A DNA stretch of 30,907 bases from Litorimonas sp964435725 (lineage in GTDB: Bacteria > Pseudomonadota > Alphaproteobacteria > Caulobacterales > Maricaulaceae). Every line of letters begins with the position of its first letter. Positions within the stretch are counted from its first letter, which is position 1. The notes beneath the pieces are model-generated. The model saw only the letters and a list, made by a program, of their open reading frames with translations, was not told the DNA's origin and did not search any database. Shown in pieces: positions 1 to 8,135 of this stretch. Where the stretch lies: positions 1 through 30,907 of the forward strand of contig CAYTAJ010000025.1 in the NCBI GenBank assembly GCA_964435725.1, in the 5' to 3' direction. Made by a program: the position numbers and the translations under genes.

Positions 1-337
1 AAAGGCCTCTTTCTTTTTATCCTCTCTTGGCAACGATAGGATTATTTTTATTTATATAAAGATGTAAAATCTGCTTTTACCACTCAAGTATCTTGGTTTC
101 CCTCATATGCTTAAAAACCATCTCTGCTTCTATTGGTTTTTGGCGTTACTTTAAGGCGTTGATACCACAGTCACCACTATTTAGTCAAAACTGAAACCGG
201 CATTTTATAACGGAAGAAGGCCAGCCTTTCACACGCACCTACGCCGCTCATTTTGATCAATATCTTAAAGCGAACAGCGCGCGTTACTCCGTAGCGGTTT
301 GAACAAAGAGAAAAATCTATTTGGAATTTCAACAAAA
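1..337. other. Left-edge non-coding stretch upstream of ccoN
   Basis: No convincing gene is visible on either strand: all frames are broken by stops and nothing resembles a known protein, tRNA or rRNA. The first 200 bases are AT-rich. An isolated TTGATCAA stretch near 254-261 resembles overlapping FNR half-sites but lacks the 4-base spacer of a real site. The 3' end of a gene lying to the left could extend a few codons into the window; this cannot be judged from here. Confidence 0.5.
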
Positions 338-351
338 TTGACCGCGGTCAA
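338..351 (+). promoter_or_regulatory. FNR/FixK box upstream of ccoN
   Basis: The 14-mer TTGACCGCGGTCAA is a perfect palindrome of the form TTGAC-N4-GTCAA, matching the FixK/FNR (anaerobox) consensus of alphaproteobacteria. Its centre is about 95 bases before the ccoN start. An activator at the usual -41.5 position would give transcription from about base 386, and a weak -10-like GATTAG lies at about 369-374. The cognate regulator is probably FixK encoded at 6926-7554, whose helix carries the ETVSR residues expected for TTGA half-sites. Confidence 0.85.
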
Positions 352-439
352 TTTTACAGAACACACTCTGATTAGCTTTCATTTGAGCCTCGCGTGAATC
401 GACCCGATTTGCGCGGATATCAAAATTTTAAGGGTTGAA

Positions 440-1617
440 GTGACTATGACACCGCAAGCAAACTCCCAATATATGAAGAGAGATGACTCTCTGATTTTTA
501 TTTCCATCATAATGGTGTTGGGCCTAATTTGGTCAGCCTTCGCGGCCAAACCGACGGAGGTTCAGACGATCCTATATCCAACTTTGGGTATGCACGGCTA
601 TATGATGATGTTTGCCTTTGCGCTTGGTATCGCGGCGGTGGTTTATAAAGTCAGTAACGGCATGCCGCAATTTGATCAGTCTGAATATGAAGACGGGGTG
701 ATTAAAGCGGGCGTTATTGCCACAGCCTTCTGGGGCATTGCCGGGATGTTGGTGGGGGTCATTATTGCCCTACAACTGACTTGGCCGAACATCTTTTATT
801 TTGAAAATGCGCCTTGGACAAATTTCGGACGCCTACGCCCACTGCATACCTCTGCGGTGATTTTTGCCTTTGGCGGTAATGCCCTGCTCGCGACGTCTTT
901 TTATGTGGTTCAAAGAACCTGCCGGACACGCTTAGCGGGCGGTATGTGGCCTTGGTTTGTATTTTGGGGTTATCAACTCTTCATCGTTCTCGCCGCAACC
1001 GGCTATTTGGCCGGTGTTACGCAAGGTAAAGAATATGCCGAACCAGAATGGTATGTCGATATCTGGCTGACTGTGGTCTGGGTGGCATACTTACTCGTTT
1101 TCCTTTGTACGCTTGCCAAGCGTAAAGAACCGCATATTTATGTCGCGAACTGGTTCTACTTGGCATTCATTGTGACGGTTGCGATCCTTCACCTCGTCAA
1201 CAACCTCGCCCTACCAACAAGCTTTACAGCGGCGAAAAGCTATTCTGTCTTCTCAGGCGTGCAAGATGCGATGACACAGTGGTGGTACGGCCATAATGCT
1301 GTGGGCTTCTTCCTGACTGCCGGCTTCCTCGCCATCATGTATTATTTCATTCCGAAGCGCGCAGAACGCCCAATCTGGTCTTATAAACTTTCTATTGTTC
1401 ACTTCTGGGCTGTTATTTTCATCTATATTTGGGCCGGCCCTCACCATCTTCACTTCACTGCCCTTCCGCAGTGGACACAGACACTCGGCATGGTCTTTTC
1501 TATCATGCTCTGGATGCCGAGCTGGGGTGGTATGATTAACGGTCTGATGACCCTCTCAGGAGCTTGGGATAAGCTTCGGACTGACCCTGTCCTCCGTATG
1601 CTTGTTGTCTCTGTGGC
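440..1617 (+). CDS. ccoN: cbb3-type cytochrome c oxidase subunit I, CcoN (3' end lost in gap)
   Basis: Catalytic heme-copper subunit of the high-affinity cbb3 oxidase, which reduces O2 to water at the cytoplasmic membrane under low oxygen. About 393 residues are present. They are strongly hydrophobic with multiple membrane helices. Visible conserved blocks are GRLRPLHTSAVIFAFGGNAL (heme ligand region), the CuB histidine segment WWYGHNAVGFF, and GPHHLHFTALP. The family is about 480-550 residues long, so the last 100-150 residues are missing into the N run. The start could be GTG 440 (AGGG 431-434 ahead of it) or ATG 446 (GAAG 437-440 ahead of it). It is the first gene of ccoNOQPGHIS and has a FixK box upstream. 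Reading through the N run into ccoO is an artefact. Confidence 0.95.
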
Positions 1618-1717
1618 NNNNNNNNNNNNNNNNNNNNNNNNNNNNNNNNNNNNNNNNNNNNNNNNNNNNNNNNNNNNNNNNNNNNNNNNNNNNNNNNNNN
1701 NNNNNNNNNNNNNNNNN
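1618..1717. other. Assembly gap (100 N) between ccoN and ccoO
   Basis: Exactly 100 undetermined bases. The left flank is mid-CcoN and the right flank is mid-CcoO. From usual family lengths about 150 residues of CcoN plus about 110 residues of CcoO are missing, so the true gap should be near 800 bases. This size is inferred from the families, not measured. Confidence 0.9.
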
Positions 1718-2158
1718 TTCCAGTGGGGCTCTAAACGTACCGGGCCAGACTTGGCGCGTGTTGGCGGAAAATATTCAGATGAGTGGCATAAGCTTCACTT
1801 GGAAGACCCAAGAGCTGTTGTGCCTGAGTCTATCATGCCGCCCTATAAGTTCCTCTCTAACCGAGAGCTTAACTACAAGGTTATGGATACGCATTTAAAA
1901 GCCAATAAGGCTCTAGGTGTGCCTTATACAGATGAAATGGTCGAAAAGGCTGTGTCTGACCTCAAAACTCAATTGGACGAATTTGCGGACGATTATGACG
2001 GCTTTGTCGCGCGTTATCCGAACGCTGTCATTCGAGAATTTGACGGCAATCCAGACCTAATCTCCGAGATGGATGCTCTGATTGCTTACATGCAAATGCT
2101 CGGCACACTTGTCGATTTTGATGAGTACCAAGCTGAAAAGGATGAGAACTTACGATGA
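1718..2158 (+). CDS. ccoO: cbb3-type cytochrome c oxidase subunit II, CcoO (5' end lost in gap)
   Basis: Membrane-anchored monoheme cytochrome c subunit that passes electrons from CcoP to CcoN. Only the C-terminal 146 residues are present. They open with QWGSKRTGPDLARVGGKYS, a hallmark CcoO block, followed by PESIMPPY, which contains the axial heme methionine. The CXXCH heme-attachment motif and the N-terminal anchor lie in the missing sequence. The tail AYMQMLGTLVDF is typical of the family. The stop overlaps the ATG of ccoQ by 4 bases (ATGA), showing translational coupling. The gene start is not visible. Confidence 0.93.
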   Translation, partial: FQWGSKRTGPDLARVGGKYSDEWHKLHLEDPRAVVPESIMPPYKFLSNRELNYKVMDTHLKANKALGVPYTDEMVEKAVSDLKTQLDEFADDYDGFVARYPNAVIREFDGNPDLISEMDALIAYMQMLGTLVDFDEYQAEKDENLR

Positions 2159-2319
2159 GCTACGATATCCTTGCACATTTCATCAAAATGGGTGGAACGG
2201 TCTTTTTTACAGCCTTCTTCACCATAACAATCCTTTATGCCTTGTGGCCCAAAAACAAAGCTCGCTTTGAACGTGCCGCACAACTCCCTCTAGTGGGCGA
2301 TGATCGCCCGGAAGTGTGA
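2155..2319 (+). CDS. ccoQ: cbb3-type oxidase subunit CcoQ/FixQ
   Basis: A 54-residue single-span membrane protein sitting between ccoO and ccoP, exactly where CcoQ is expected. It begins MSYDILAHFIKMGGTVFF, has one hydrophobic helix (about residues 11-30), then LYALWPKNKARF, the usual CcoQ helix end with a basic cytoplasmic tail. CcoQ is non-catalytic and helps stabilise the oxidase complex. The start codon overlaps the ccoO stop (ATGA) and the stop is 9 bases before ccoP. Length and position fit the family; sequence conservation in CcoQ is low, so context carries much of the weight. Confidence 0.85.
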   Translation: MSYDILAHFIKMGGTVFFTAFFTITILYALWPKNKARFERAAQLPLVGDDRPEV

Positions 2320-2328
2320 GACTTAATT

Positions 2329-3234
2329 ATGTCAAATGATCCAAAAATCGACGAACATTCCGGCACTGAAACAACCGGACATGAATGGGATGGAATTGAA
2401 GAGCTTAATACGCCAATGCCGCGTTGGTGGTTATGGGTATTTTATGCGACTATTATATTTGGTGTTGGTTATGCGATTGCTATGCCCTCTATCCCATTGC
2501 TAAATTCACACTTCAAAGGCGTACTGGCTCACTCCGATAGAGCCGCAGTGGCAGAGGCCGTGGATACTATGCGCTCAGAGCGGGCAGTTCTTGGCGCCAA
2601 ACTCACAAATGCATCTTTGGAGGAAATTCAAGCAGACCCAGAGCTATTCCGTTTTGCCATGGCGGCAGGTAAATCGGCCTTTGGCGATAATTGTGCAACA
2701 TGCCATGGTTCCGGTGCCCAAGGTTTCAAAGGCTACCCTAACCTAAATGATGATATCTGGTTATGGGGCGGCACTTATGATGACATCCGTCACACCTTAG
2801 AAGTTGGCATTCGCGCTAATCACGAAGAGACCCGCATTAGCCTCATGCAAGCCTATGGTCGTGAAGGACTTTTAACTTCGGATGAGATTGATGACCTGAC
2901 ACAATATGTTCTGAACTTATCGGGTAATGCGACTGATATGGATGCTGTTCGTCGCGTATCCGGGCTTTTCCAAGACCAATGCAGCTCCTGCCACGGCGTA
3001 GAGGGCAAAGGTGATCAGATGCAAGGCGCTCCTAACCTCACTGATAATGAATGGCTCTACGGGGGCGATGCCGCAGATATCGAATATACTCTGATCAATG
3101 GACGCCAGGGCGTGATGCCAAATTGGAATGAACGCCTTAGTCCTGAAACAATCTCAGCTTTAGCCGTTTACGTGCATAGTCTTGGCGGGGGTGTTGACAC
3201 TGCGATGGGCTCTCAAATGGATGATGCTCAATAA
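2329..3234 (+). CDS. ccoP: cbb3-type cytochrome c oxidase subunit III, CcoP (diheme)
   Basis: Diheme cytochrome c subunit that accepts electrons from periplasmic cytochrome c. At 301 residues it is full length for the family. The N-terminal CcoP segment contains HEWDGIEELNTPMPRWW, followed by a membrane helix at about residues 33-52. Two cytochrome c domains follow: CATCH at 122-126 and CSSCH at 218-222, with candidate axial methionines near M172 and M263 (GVMPNW). The gene ends TAA directly before the GTG assigned to ccoG. It is intact and in normal order after ccoQ. Confidence 0.97.
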   Translation: MSNDPKIDEHSGTETTGHEWDGIEELNTPMPRWWLWVFYATIIFGVGYAIAMPSIPLLNSHFKGVLAHSDRAAVAEAVDTMRSERAVLGAKLTNASLEEIQADPELFRFAMAAGKSAFGDNCATCHGSGAQGFKGYPNLNDDIWLWGGTYDDIRHTLEVGIRANHEETRISLMQAYGREGLLTSDEIDDLTQYVLNLSGNATDMDAVRRVSGLFQDQCSSCHGVEGKGDQMQGAPNLTDNEWLYGGDAADIEYTLINGRQGVMPNWNERLSPETISALAVYVHSLGGGVDTAMGSQMDDAQ

Positions 3235-4044
3235 GTGAGTACCAATGACAANNNNNNNNNNNNNNNNNNNNNNNNNNNNNNNNNNNNNNNNNNNNNNNNN
3301 NNNNNNNNNNNNNNNNNNNNNNNNNNNNNNNNNNNNNNNNNNNNNNNNNNNAGAGGACCTCATAAAAAAGGTGCCACGTGGGAGGGCCGCGGCGACTGCA
3401 TTGATTGTCGTCAGTGCGTCGCCGTTTGTCCTGTCGGCATTGATATTCGCGATGGCTTACAACTTGAGTGCATCGGTTGTTCGCTTTGTATAGATGCCTG
3501 TGACGAAATCATGGTTAAGGTTGACCGTCCCAAAGGGCTAATCGCCTTTGATACTGATGCCAATATTCAGCGTCGACTGAGTGGAGAAAAAAGCCGTTAC
3601 AACCTAATTCGTCCTCGTACCGTTATTTATGCTGTTTTATTCGCAGTTGTCGGCTTGATAATGTTGTACGCTTTGCTCAATCGGCAGACACTAGACATGA
3701 ACGTCCTTAGAGACAGGCAGCCTAATTATGTCACACTTTCCGACGGAAGTATTCGTAATGGATATACAATCAAAGTCTTGAATAAAGCGATTGAACCTAG
3801 ACAATTATCTTTAATTGCGGAGCAACTACCCTCGCCTGTCATTACGGTTGCGGGACAGCGCCAAGACGAAACGATTGTATTAAATGTTCCAGCGGATGAA
3901 ACTCGTGATTTCAAAGTCTATGTCAGTGAAGATGACCTAGCTTCACTTGAGCAGAAAAGTGACTTTGTTTTCAAACTCGTTGATAACGCGACAGGTGATG
4001 TAACCACTGCGCGCGCAATCTTTATTAGCGGAGGCGCAAAATAA
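3235..4044 (+). CDS. ccoG: cbb3 oxidase accessory protein CcoG/FixG (interrupted by gap)
   Basis: Polyferredoxin-type membrane protein; CcoG of Rhodobacter has been described as a cupric reductase needed for CuB delivery. The likely start is GTG 3235, directly after the ccoP stop. Only six codons precede the N run at 3252-3351. After the run come two [4Fe-4S] motifs (CIDCRQCVAVCP and CIGCSLCIDACDE), one membrane helix (TVIYAVLFAVVGLIMLYALL), and the C-terminal Ig-like FixG domain ending FISGGAK. Family length is about 480-500 residues while about 236 are seen, so about 250 residues are hidden. That the two sides share a frame across a 100-base placeholder is chance. Confidence 0.9.
   Translation: MSTNDXXXXXXXXXXXXXXXXXXXXXXXXXXXXXXXXXXRGPHKKGATWEGRGDCIDCRQCVAVCPVGIDIRDGLQLECIGCSLCIDACDEIMVKVDRPKGLIAFDTDANIQRRLSGEKSRYNLIRPRTVIYAVLFAVVGLIMLYALLNRQTLDMNVLRDRQPNYVTLSDGSIRNGYTIKVLNKAIEPRQLSLIAEQLPSPVITVAGQRQDETIVLNVPADETRDFKVYVSEDDLASLEQKSDFVFKLVDNATGDVTTARAIFISGGAK
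3252..3351. other. Assembly gap (100 N) inside ccoG
   Basis: Exactly 100 undetermined bases. They replace the N-terminal membrane region of CcoG. From the family length the real missing sequence is probably about 750 bases. Confidence 0.9.
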
Positions 4045-4547
4045 TGGCAGTTACGCAAATGAAACAAAAAGAACTTACCGGCCGACATGTTCTCATCATG
4101 CTCGTGACCTTCTTTGGAATACTTATCGCTGTAAATGTTTATTTTACGGTGATGGCGGTCTCCTCCTTCCGTGGTGAAGATGTTAAAGGGTCTTACCGGC
4201 AAGGTTTAGAGTATAATCAAACGATTGCCGCACGTGAGCAACAAAAAGCCTTAGGCTGGACTGTAAAAGCCAATCTATTGAGCGACATTCAATCTGATAA
4301 AACGCTTATCGTTCAATTCAAAGACAGTAATGACATCTCGATAAATGGTCTCACAATTGAAGGGGCATTACGTCATCCAACAGACTTACAACAAGATAAA
4401 GCTGTCACGTTCGAGCCCAAAAATGACGGACGTTATGAAATTGATCTATCTGGCCTAAATGGGCAATGGCAGTTGCGCGCGACAGCAACGAACGGCGAAG
4501 ATACCTTCCTATTCGAGCACACAATAATTACTGAAATTACTGAATAA
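4044..4547 (+). CDS. ccoH: FixH/CcoH family protein, cbb3 oxidase assembly
   Basis: A 167-residue protein with one N-terminal membrane anchor (about residues 13-40, GRHVLIMLVTFFGILIAVNV) and a periplasmic domain. The block SFRGEDVKGSYRQGLEYNQ is characteristic of FixH. It is part of the ccoGHIS assembly module; FixH/CcoH associates with the cbb3 complex and is required for its assembly. Its ATG overlaps the ccoG stop by one base (TAATG), and its own stop overlaps the ccoI ATG in the same way, so the three are translationally coupled. Confidence 0.92.
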   Translation: MAVTQMKQKELTGRHVLIMLVTFFGILIAVNVYFTVMAVSSFRGEDVKGSYRQGLEYNQTIAAREQQKALGWTVKANLLSDIQSDKTLIVQFKDSNDISINGLTIEGALRHPTDLQQDKAVTFEPKNDGRYEIDLSGLNGQWQLRATATNGEDTFLFEHTIITEITE

Positions 4548-6784
4548 TGGGTGTTGTGGAACCGATAAGGGGTGAAAAGATCGGGTGTCCCTCCGGGCTC
4601 CAAGACACGCCTATTTCACATATTGATCCGAGAGGGCGAGATATTGACCTTTCAGATTATGTTGTACGTCCTGACCGCGATACACATGTTTTGGAGCTTA
4701 TCATTCAGGGAGCACATTGCTCAGGCTGTCTTAATAAAATTGAACGCGGTGTCTCAGAACTACCCAGTGTCAGCCGTGCGCGAATGAACCTGTCCACGCT
4801 GCGTCTCAAAGTCATCTGGCACGGAGACGAACTGACAGCGAATGATATTGTCAATAAATTAGCCGATTTAGGATTTGGGGCGGCGCCCTTCACGGTCAGC
4901 GAAGCGCAAAGCCAGTCTGAAAAAGAAGCAAGATTTCTCCTACGCGCTATCGCGGTCGCAGGATTTGCAGCCATGAATGTCATGATTTTATCGATTTCTG
5001 TGTGGTCTGGTGGCACTGAAATGAAAGAGTCGACCCATACCTTATTCCACTGGATATCTGCGCTTATCGCATTGCCAACCGTATTCTATTCAGGCCGCCC
5101 CTTCTTTAGCTCTGCCTGGACGGCACTCAAGAACAAGCAAACGAACATGGATGTGCCCATTTCCTTGGCACTCATATTGGCGTGTAGTCTCAGCCTATAT
5201 GAGACCATTATGGCGAACCCCGATACTTATTTTGATGCCGCTGTAATGCTTTTATTCCTTTTGCTAATTGGACGTTACCTCGATGCGAGATTGCGCCTTA
5301 GAACAGGCGACGCGGCAAGACGCCTTGCGGCCTTACAAGTTACATCGGCGACTCGCATATTAGCGGATGGAAAAATCGAAACTGTACCCGCAGCCGCCAT
5401 CAGTCCCGGCGATAAGCTCTTAATTCCTGCCGGGCAGCGTATTCCCGTTGATTGCCGAATTTTAAAAGGACAATCAGATATTGATGTCCAGATTGCGACT
5501 GGCGAGACCGATCCTTTATTCTGTACGGTTGGCGATGTTATTTATTCAGGAACAACAAACCTCAGCTCACCCCTAACTGTCGAAGCGATTGCAACCTATT
5601 CAGACAGTTTTCTCGCAGAGATTACCTCACTGGTAGAGCTGGGAGATCAGAAGAAAAGTCGTTTTGTAAGAATTGCTGATAACGCGGCTCGCGCTTATGT
5701 GCCCGTCGTTCATACAATATCACTTCTAACTTTTATCGGGTGGTTTTGGATAAGCGGTGATCTTCGCACCGCTGCTCTAAATGCGATAGCCGTACTTATT
5801 ATTACATGCCCCTGTGCCTTGGGTTTAGCCGTGCCGGCCGTTCAAATCGTGGCGGCTGGGCGTTTGTTTAAACAAGGTGTACTGATAAGATCGGGTGATG
5901 CACTCGAACGACTGGCCAAAACGAAATCAGTCATTTTTGATAAAACAGGAACGCTTACGACAGGGAAGTTTGCTTTACTGAATAAGGACGCCATTAATCC
6001 CTCAGACTTGAGTGTCGCGGCCTCTTTGGCAAAGCATTCTAATCACCCTATCGCACGCGCACTCCATCCTTACGCGGAAAATATGGATATTGATGGTATT
6101 CAAGAAATTTCCGGCCAGGGTCTTATGGGGGATACGAAAGGCGAAACACTCAAATTTGGATCGGCTACATTTGTTGGAAAGACTGATATGGCACAGACAC
6201 AGGGCGTGAGTTGGTTGAAGGTGGGTGATAAAACTCCCGTGCCGTTCGAATTTGCAGATCAAGTCCGTGAGGATGCAGCAGAAACGGTTAAAGCTCTTTC
6301 TCAGCAAGGTTTAGCTTTATCACTACTCTCAGGTGACACACCTGTTATAGCTAAGAATATAGCTAACAGCCTCGGCATCAAAGAGTGGCGAGGTGGTGTG
6401 GCACCCAAAGACAAGATGAATGTCATCCAGAGACAAAACTCCCAGTCCCTCTTTCCTCTCATGGTCGGAGACGGAATTAATGACGCGCCTGCCCTTGCCT
6501 CTGCCAATGCATCGGCGTCTTTAGCCACTGCCTCTGATATTTCGCGCTCAGCCTCAGACATCATTTTGCAGGGCGATAAATTAAGTGGCCTGCCCTTTGC
6601 GATTGATAAAGCCAGAAAAGCGCATAAACGGGTTGTTGAAAATCTCGGGCTCGCTATTCTCTATAACATGTTAGCGATACCTTTGGCGATTTTTGGATTT
6701 GTGAACCCCCTTATTGCAGCGCTTGCAATGTCCGGATCGTCATTGATTGTGACCTTAAATGCGCTTCGGATGACACGCTCATGA
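4547..6784 (+). CDS. ccoI: Copper-exporting P-type ATPase CcoI/FixI (cbb3 oxidase biogenesis)
   Basis: P1B-type ATPase that moves copper across the inner membrane for cbb3 assembly. The 745 residues contain an N-terminal heavy-metal-associated domain with GAHCSGC (C58, C61), membrane helices, the transmembrane metal-site CPC (421-423, ITCPCALGLAVP), the phosphorylation motif DKTGT (D465), an HP motif (KHSNHPIARAL) and the hinge GDGINDAPAL (D642). A single N-terminal Cys (C14) stands where many FixI proteins carry a second Cys cluster. The start overlaps the ccoH stop (TAATG) and the stop overlaps ccoS (ATGA). Length and motifs look complete. Confidence 0.96.
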   Translation: MGVVEPIRGEKIGCPSGLQDTPISHIDPRGRDIDLSDYVVRPDRDTHVLELIIQGAHCSGCLNKIERGVSELPSVSRARMNLSTLRLKVIWHGDELTANDIVNKLADLGFGAAPFTVSEAQSQSEKEARFLLRAIAVAGFAAMNVMILSISVWSGGTEMKESTHTLFHWISALIALPTVFYSGRPFFSSAWTALKNKQTNMDVPISLALILACSLSLYETIMANPDTYFDAAVMLLFLLLIGRYLDARLRLRTGDAARRLAALQVTSATRILADGKIETVPAAAISPGDKLLIPAGQRIPVDCRILKGQSDIDVQIATGETDPLFCTVGDVIYSGTTNLSSPLTVEAIATYSDSFLAEITSLVELGDQKKSRFVRIADNAARAYVPVVHTISLLTFIGWFWISGDLRTAALNAIAVLIITCPCALGLAVPAVQIVAAGRLFKQGVLIRSGDALERLAKTKSVIFDKTGTLTTGKFALLNKDAINPSDLSVAASLAKHSNHPIARALHPYAENMDIDGIQEISGQGLMGDTKGETLKFGSATFVGKTDMAQTQGVSWLKVGDKTPVPFEFADQVREDAAETVKALSQQGLALSLLSGDTPVIAKNIANSLGIKEWRGGVAPKDKMNVIQRQNSQSLFPLMVGDGINDAPALASANASASLATASDISRSASDIILQGDKLSGLPFAIDKARKAHKRVVENLGLAILYNMLAIPLAIFGFVNPLIAALAMSGSSLIVTLNALRMTRS

Positions 6785-6825
6785 ACGCACTTTTATGGTT
6801 AGTGCCGATTGCTTTGATAATGGGT
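6781..6825 (+). CDS. ccoS: cbb3-type oxidase assembly protein CcoS (3' end lost in gap)
   Basis: Only the first 15 codons are visible: MNALLWLVPIALIMG, the start of the single membrane helix typical of CcoS/FixS (a protein of about 50 residues). The ATG overlaps the ccoI stop by 4 bases, the usual coupling. The identification rests on operon position and the hydrophobic start. The rest is in the N run, where it must end convergently with fixK. Confidence 0.8.
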
Positions 6826-6925
6826 NNNNNNNNNNNNNNNNNNNNNNNNNNNNNNNNNNNNNNNNNNNNNNNNNNNNNNNNNNNNNNNNNNNNNNNNNNN
6901 NNNNNNNNNNNNNNNNNNNNNNNNN
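6826..6925. other. Assembly gap (100 N) between ccoS and fixK
   Basis: Exactly 100 undetermined bases. They hide about 35 codons of ccoS and the last few codons of the convergent fixK, plus whatever terminator separates the two operons. Confidence 0.9.
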
Positions 6926-7554
6926 GCCATGGCTTCCAGTTTAGAATACTGGCAGACATGCGCCGTATTCCGATCCGGCAAGCTTATGACGCCTTCAGAC
7001 TTCAACGCCGTTAAGCGTCGACTGACGGTTTCAATACTTAAACCCAAATAGTCAGCAATATCCAAACGGCTCATAGGAAGACGAATGTCAAATTCCTCAC
7101 CCTTACGTTTTTGACGCTCTGCAAGCATAAGAAGAAAGCTCGCGACTTTCTCTGACGCCGTTTTCTTGGTCAAAGTCGTAATAAGATTTTGAGCTGCATC
7201 TAATTGCCCGCATGTTATCGCGAATAAATCTTTTTGCAGCTCTTGATCTTCACGAACGTCTGCCATGGTTAGACAAACGATATTAGATGTGGAGACTGTC
7301 ACGGCTGTATCTTGATATTGTCCGCCCGCGGCTAAACCAAAGAAATCACCTTCTGTATAAAATCCCGATATCTGACGTTGGCTATTTTCCAAAAGCCGAT
7401 AAACCATGACGACACCGCTATTTACACGATAAAAGCCTGTTACCTCATCCCCTTGATGATAAATGGTTATGTTGTTTGGATGAACGCGCCCGCGCGTTTT
7501 GCAAACTTGTTTATAACCTTGGTTGGTCTCTGAATTTTCAGTTTTGTGTATCAC
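6926..7554 (-). CDS. fixK: FixK-type CRP/FNR family transcription activator (3' end lost in gap)
   Basis: 209 residues are visible of a protein usually 220-250 long. The N-terminal half is a cyclic-nucleotide-binding-like beta barrel (about 25-110), followed by the dimer helix and a winged helix-turn-helix at about 160-190 with LDIADYLGLSIETVSRRL. The ETVSR residues match the FNR/FixK recognition helix, which reads TTGA half-sites. It lacks the N-terminal Cys cluster of true FNR (only C18, C94, C115 and C201 are present), so it is FixK-like and not itself an iron-sulfur O2 sensor. The start is GTG 7554, with GGGA about 9 bases upstream. A FixJ-type box lies at 7621-7638. It is convergent with ccoS and probably activates ccoN and the fixT-like gene. 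Confidence 0.88.
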
Positions 7555-7620
7555 GCTAGGGTCCCGTCTAAGCGAAATGTGTAATGGGACATTAGAAAAA
7601 ATTCATAATGACGCTAGAGC

Positions 7621-7638
7621 GGGAAACTACGTACGTAA
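7621..7638 (-). promoter_or_regulatory. Candidate FixJ-binding site upstream of fixK
   Basis: Read on the minus strand the site is TTACGTACGTAGTTTCCC, very close to the FixJ target motif described for Sinorhizobium fixK and nifA promoters (about CTAAGTAGTTTCCC; core GTAMGTAG, from memory). A second ACGTAG core lies just upstream, inside the palindrome CTACGTAG (7641-7648). The box starts about 67 bases before the fixK GTG and directly follows the stop of the fixT-like gene. Phosphorylated FixJ encoded at 8136-8732 is the expected ligand. Confidence 0.72.
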
Positions 7639-7650
7639 TACTACGTAGAT

Positions 7651-8037
7651 TTATGCTGTTTCTACAGCTTCTAAAAGTTGGATGACCTCAATCAGGTCTT
7701 TAGGCGCCACGGGATGCGTTAGTATCTTTATACGTTCCCCGGGAAACTTATCACCCGCTCTAACCGCAGAATTATAGGTGGTTTTCAGAACTATACCTGG
7801 ACGTTCCGGGGCAAACATGAGTTGGTTTAAAAGTTTATAGAGCGATGGCTTATCCTGGTTTAAATCCAACAGAACAATATCACGCTCTCTTACGCGAACA
7901 GTCTCCATAAAGTCTTGTGTTGTTTCAAAGCTCCTCACTAAGCAATTGCGTGTCTCCAACAATATTTTTGCCGAGAGCGTTAACGCCGGATCACCGTCAA
8001 CAATATAAACGGTCTGTGGATGTGTAATGACATTCAT
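7651..8037 (-). CDS. fixT: FixT-like stand-alone degenerate receiver protein
   Basis: A 128-residue single receiver-like domain with no output domain. YIVDGDPALT gives acidic residues D14 and D16, and IVLLDLNQ puts Asp58 at the phosphoacceptor position. The conserved Lys-Pro near the end is replaced by His-Pro (THPV, about 108-110), so normal receiver activation is doubtful. Position (fixL-fixJ-fixT-fixK), size and a FixK box upstream (8094-8107) match FixT, the FixK-induced receiver-like inhibitor of FixL in Sinorhizobium and Caulobacter. Only one Cys (C32) is present, whereas Caulobacter FixT is reported to bind an iron-sulfur cluster through cysteines. It could instead be an unrelated divergent receiver. 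The name rests on context. Confidence 0.65.
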   Translation of the reverse strand: MNVITHPQTVYIVDGDPALTLSAKILLETRNCLVRSFETTQDFMETVRVRERDIVLLDLNQDKPSLYKLLNQLMFAPERPGIVLKTTYNSAVRAGDKFPGERIKILTHPVAPKDLIEVIQLLEAVETA

Positions 8038-8093
8038 TGGCTCTACGCACTCGTTTCACGAACGCTTTGATAGACCTCATGCGCAATATAAAA

Positions 8094-8107
8094 TTGACGA
8101 CCGTCAA
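8094..8107 (-). promoter_or_regulatory. FNR/FixK box upstream of the fixT-like gene
   Basis: TTGACGACCGTCAA fits TTGAC-N4-GTCAA with perfect 5-base arms, the same arms as the ccoN box at 338-351. Its centre is about 63 bases upstream of the fixT-like start. An activator at -41.5 predicts transcription from about base 8059, and a TATCAA -10-like hexamer lies near 8067-8072 on the minus strand. This supports FixK-driven expression of the gene at 7651-8037. Confidence 0.8.
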
Positions 8108-8135
8108 TTATGACGCAATTGTTAGAAAAGCCGCT

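Noticed and set aside
440..2158. A single 572-residue CcoN-CcoO fusion protein
   Set aside because: The join lies in a 100-N run. The left side is mid-CcoN and the right side mid-CcoO, and the intervening parts of both families are absent, so it is two genes across a gap.
3245..3493. Alternative frame starting ATG 3245 as the ccoG start
   Set aside because: The frame after the gap does not encode the Fe-S motifs. Because the gap length is arbitrary the true start frame cannot be proven, but GTG 3235, abutting the ccoP stop, fits better.
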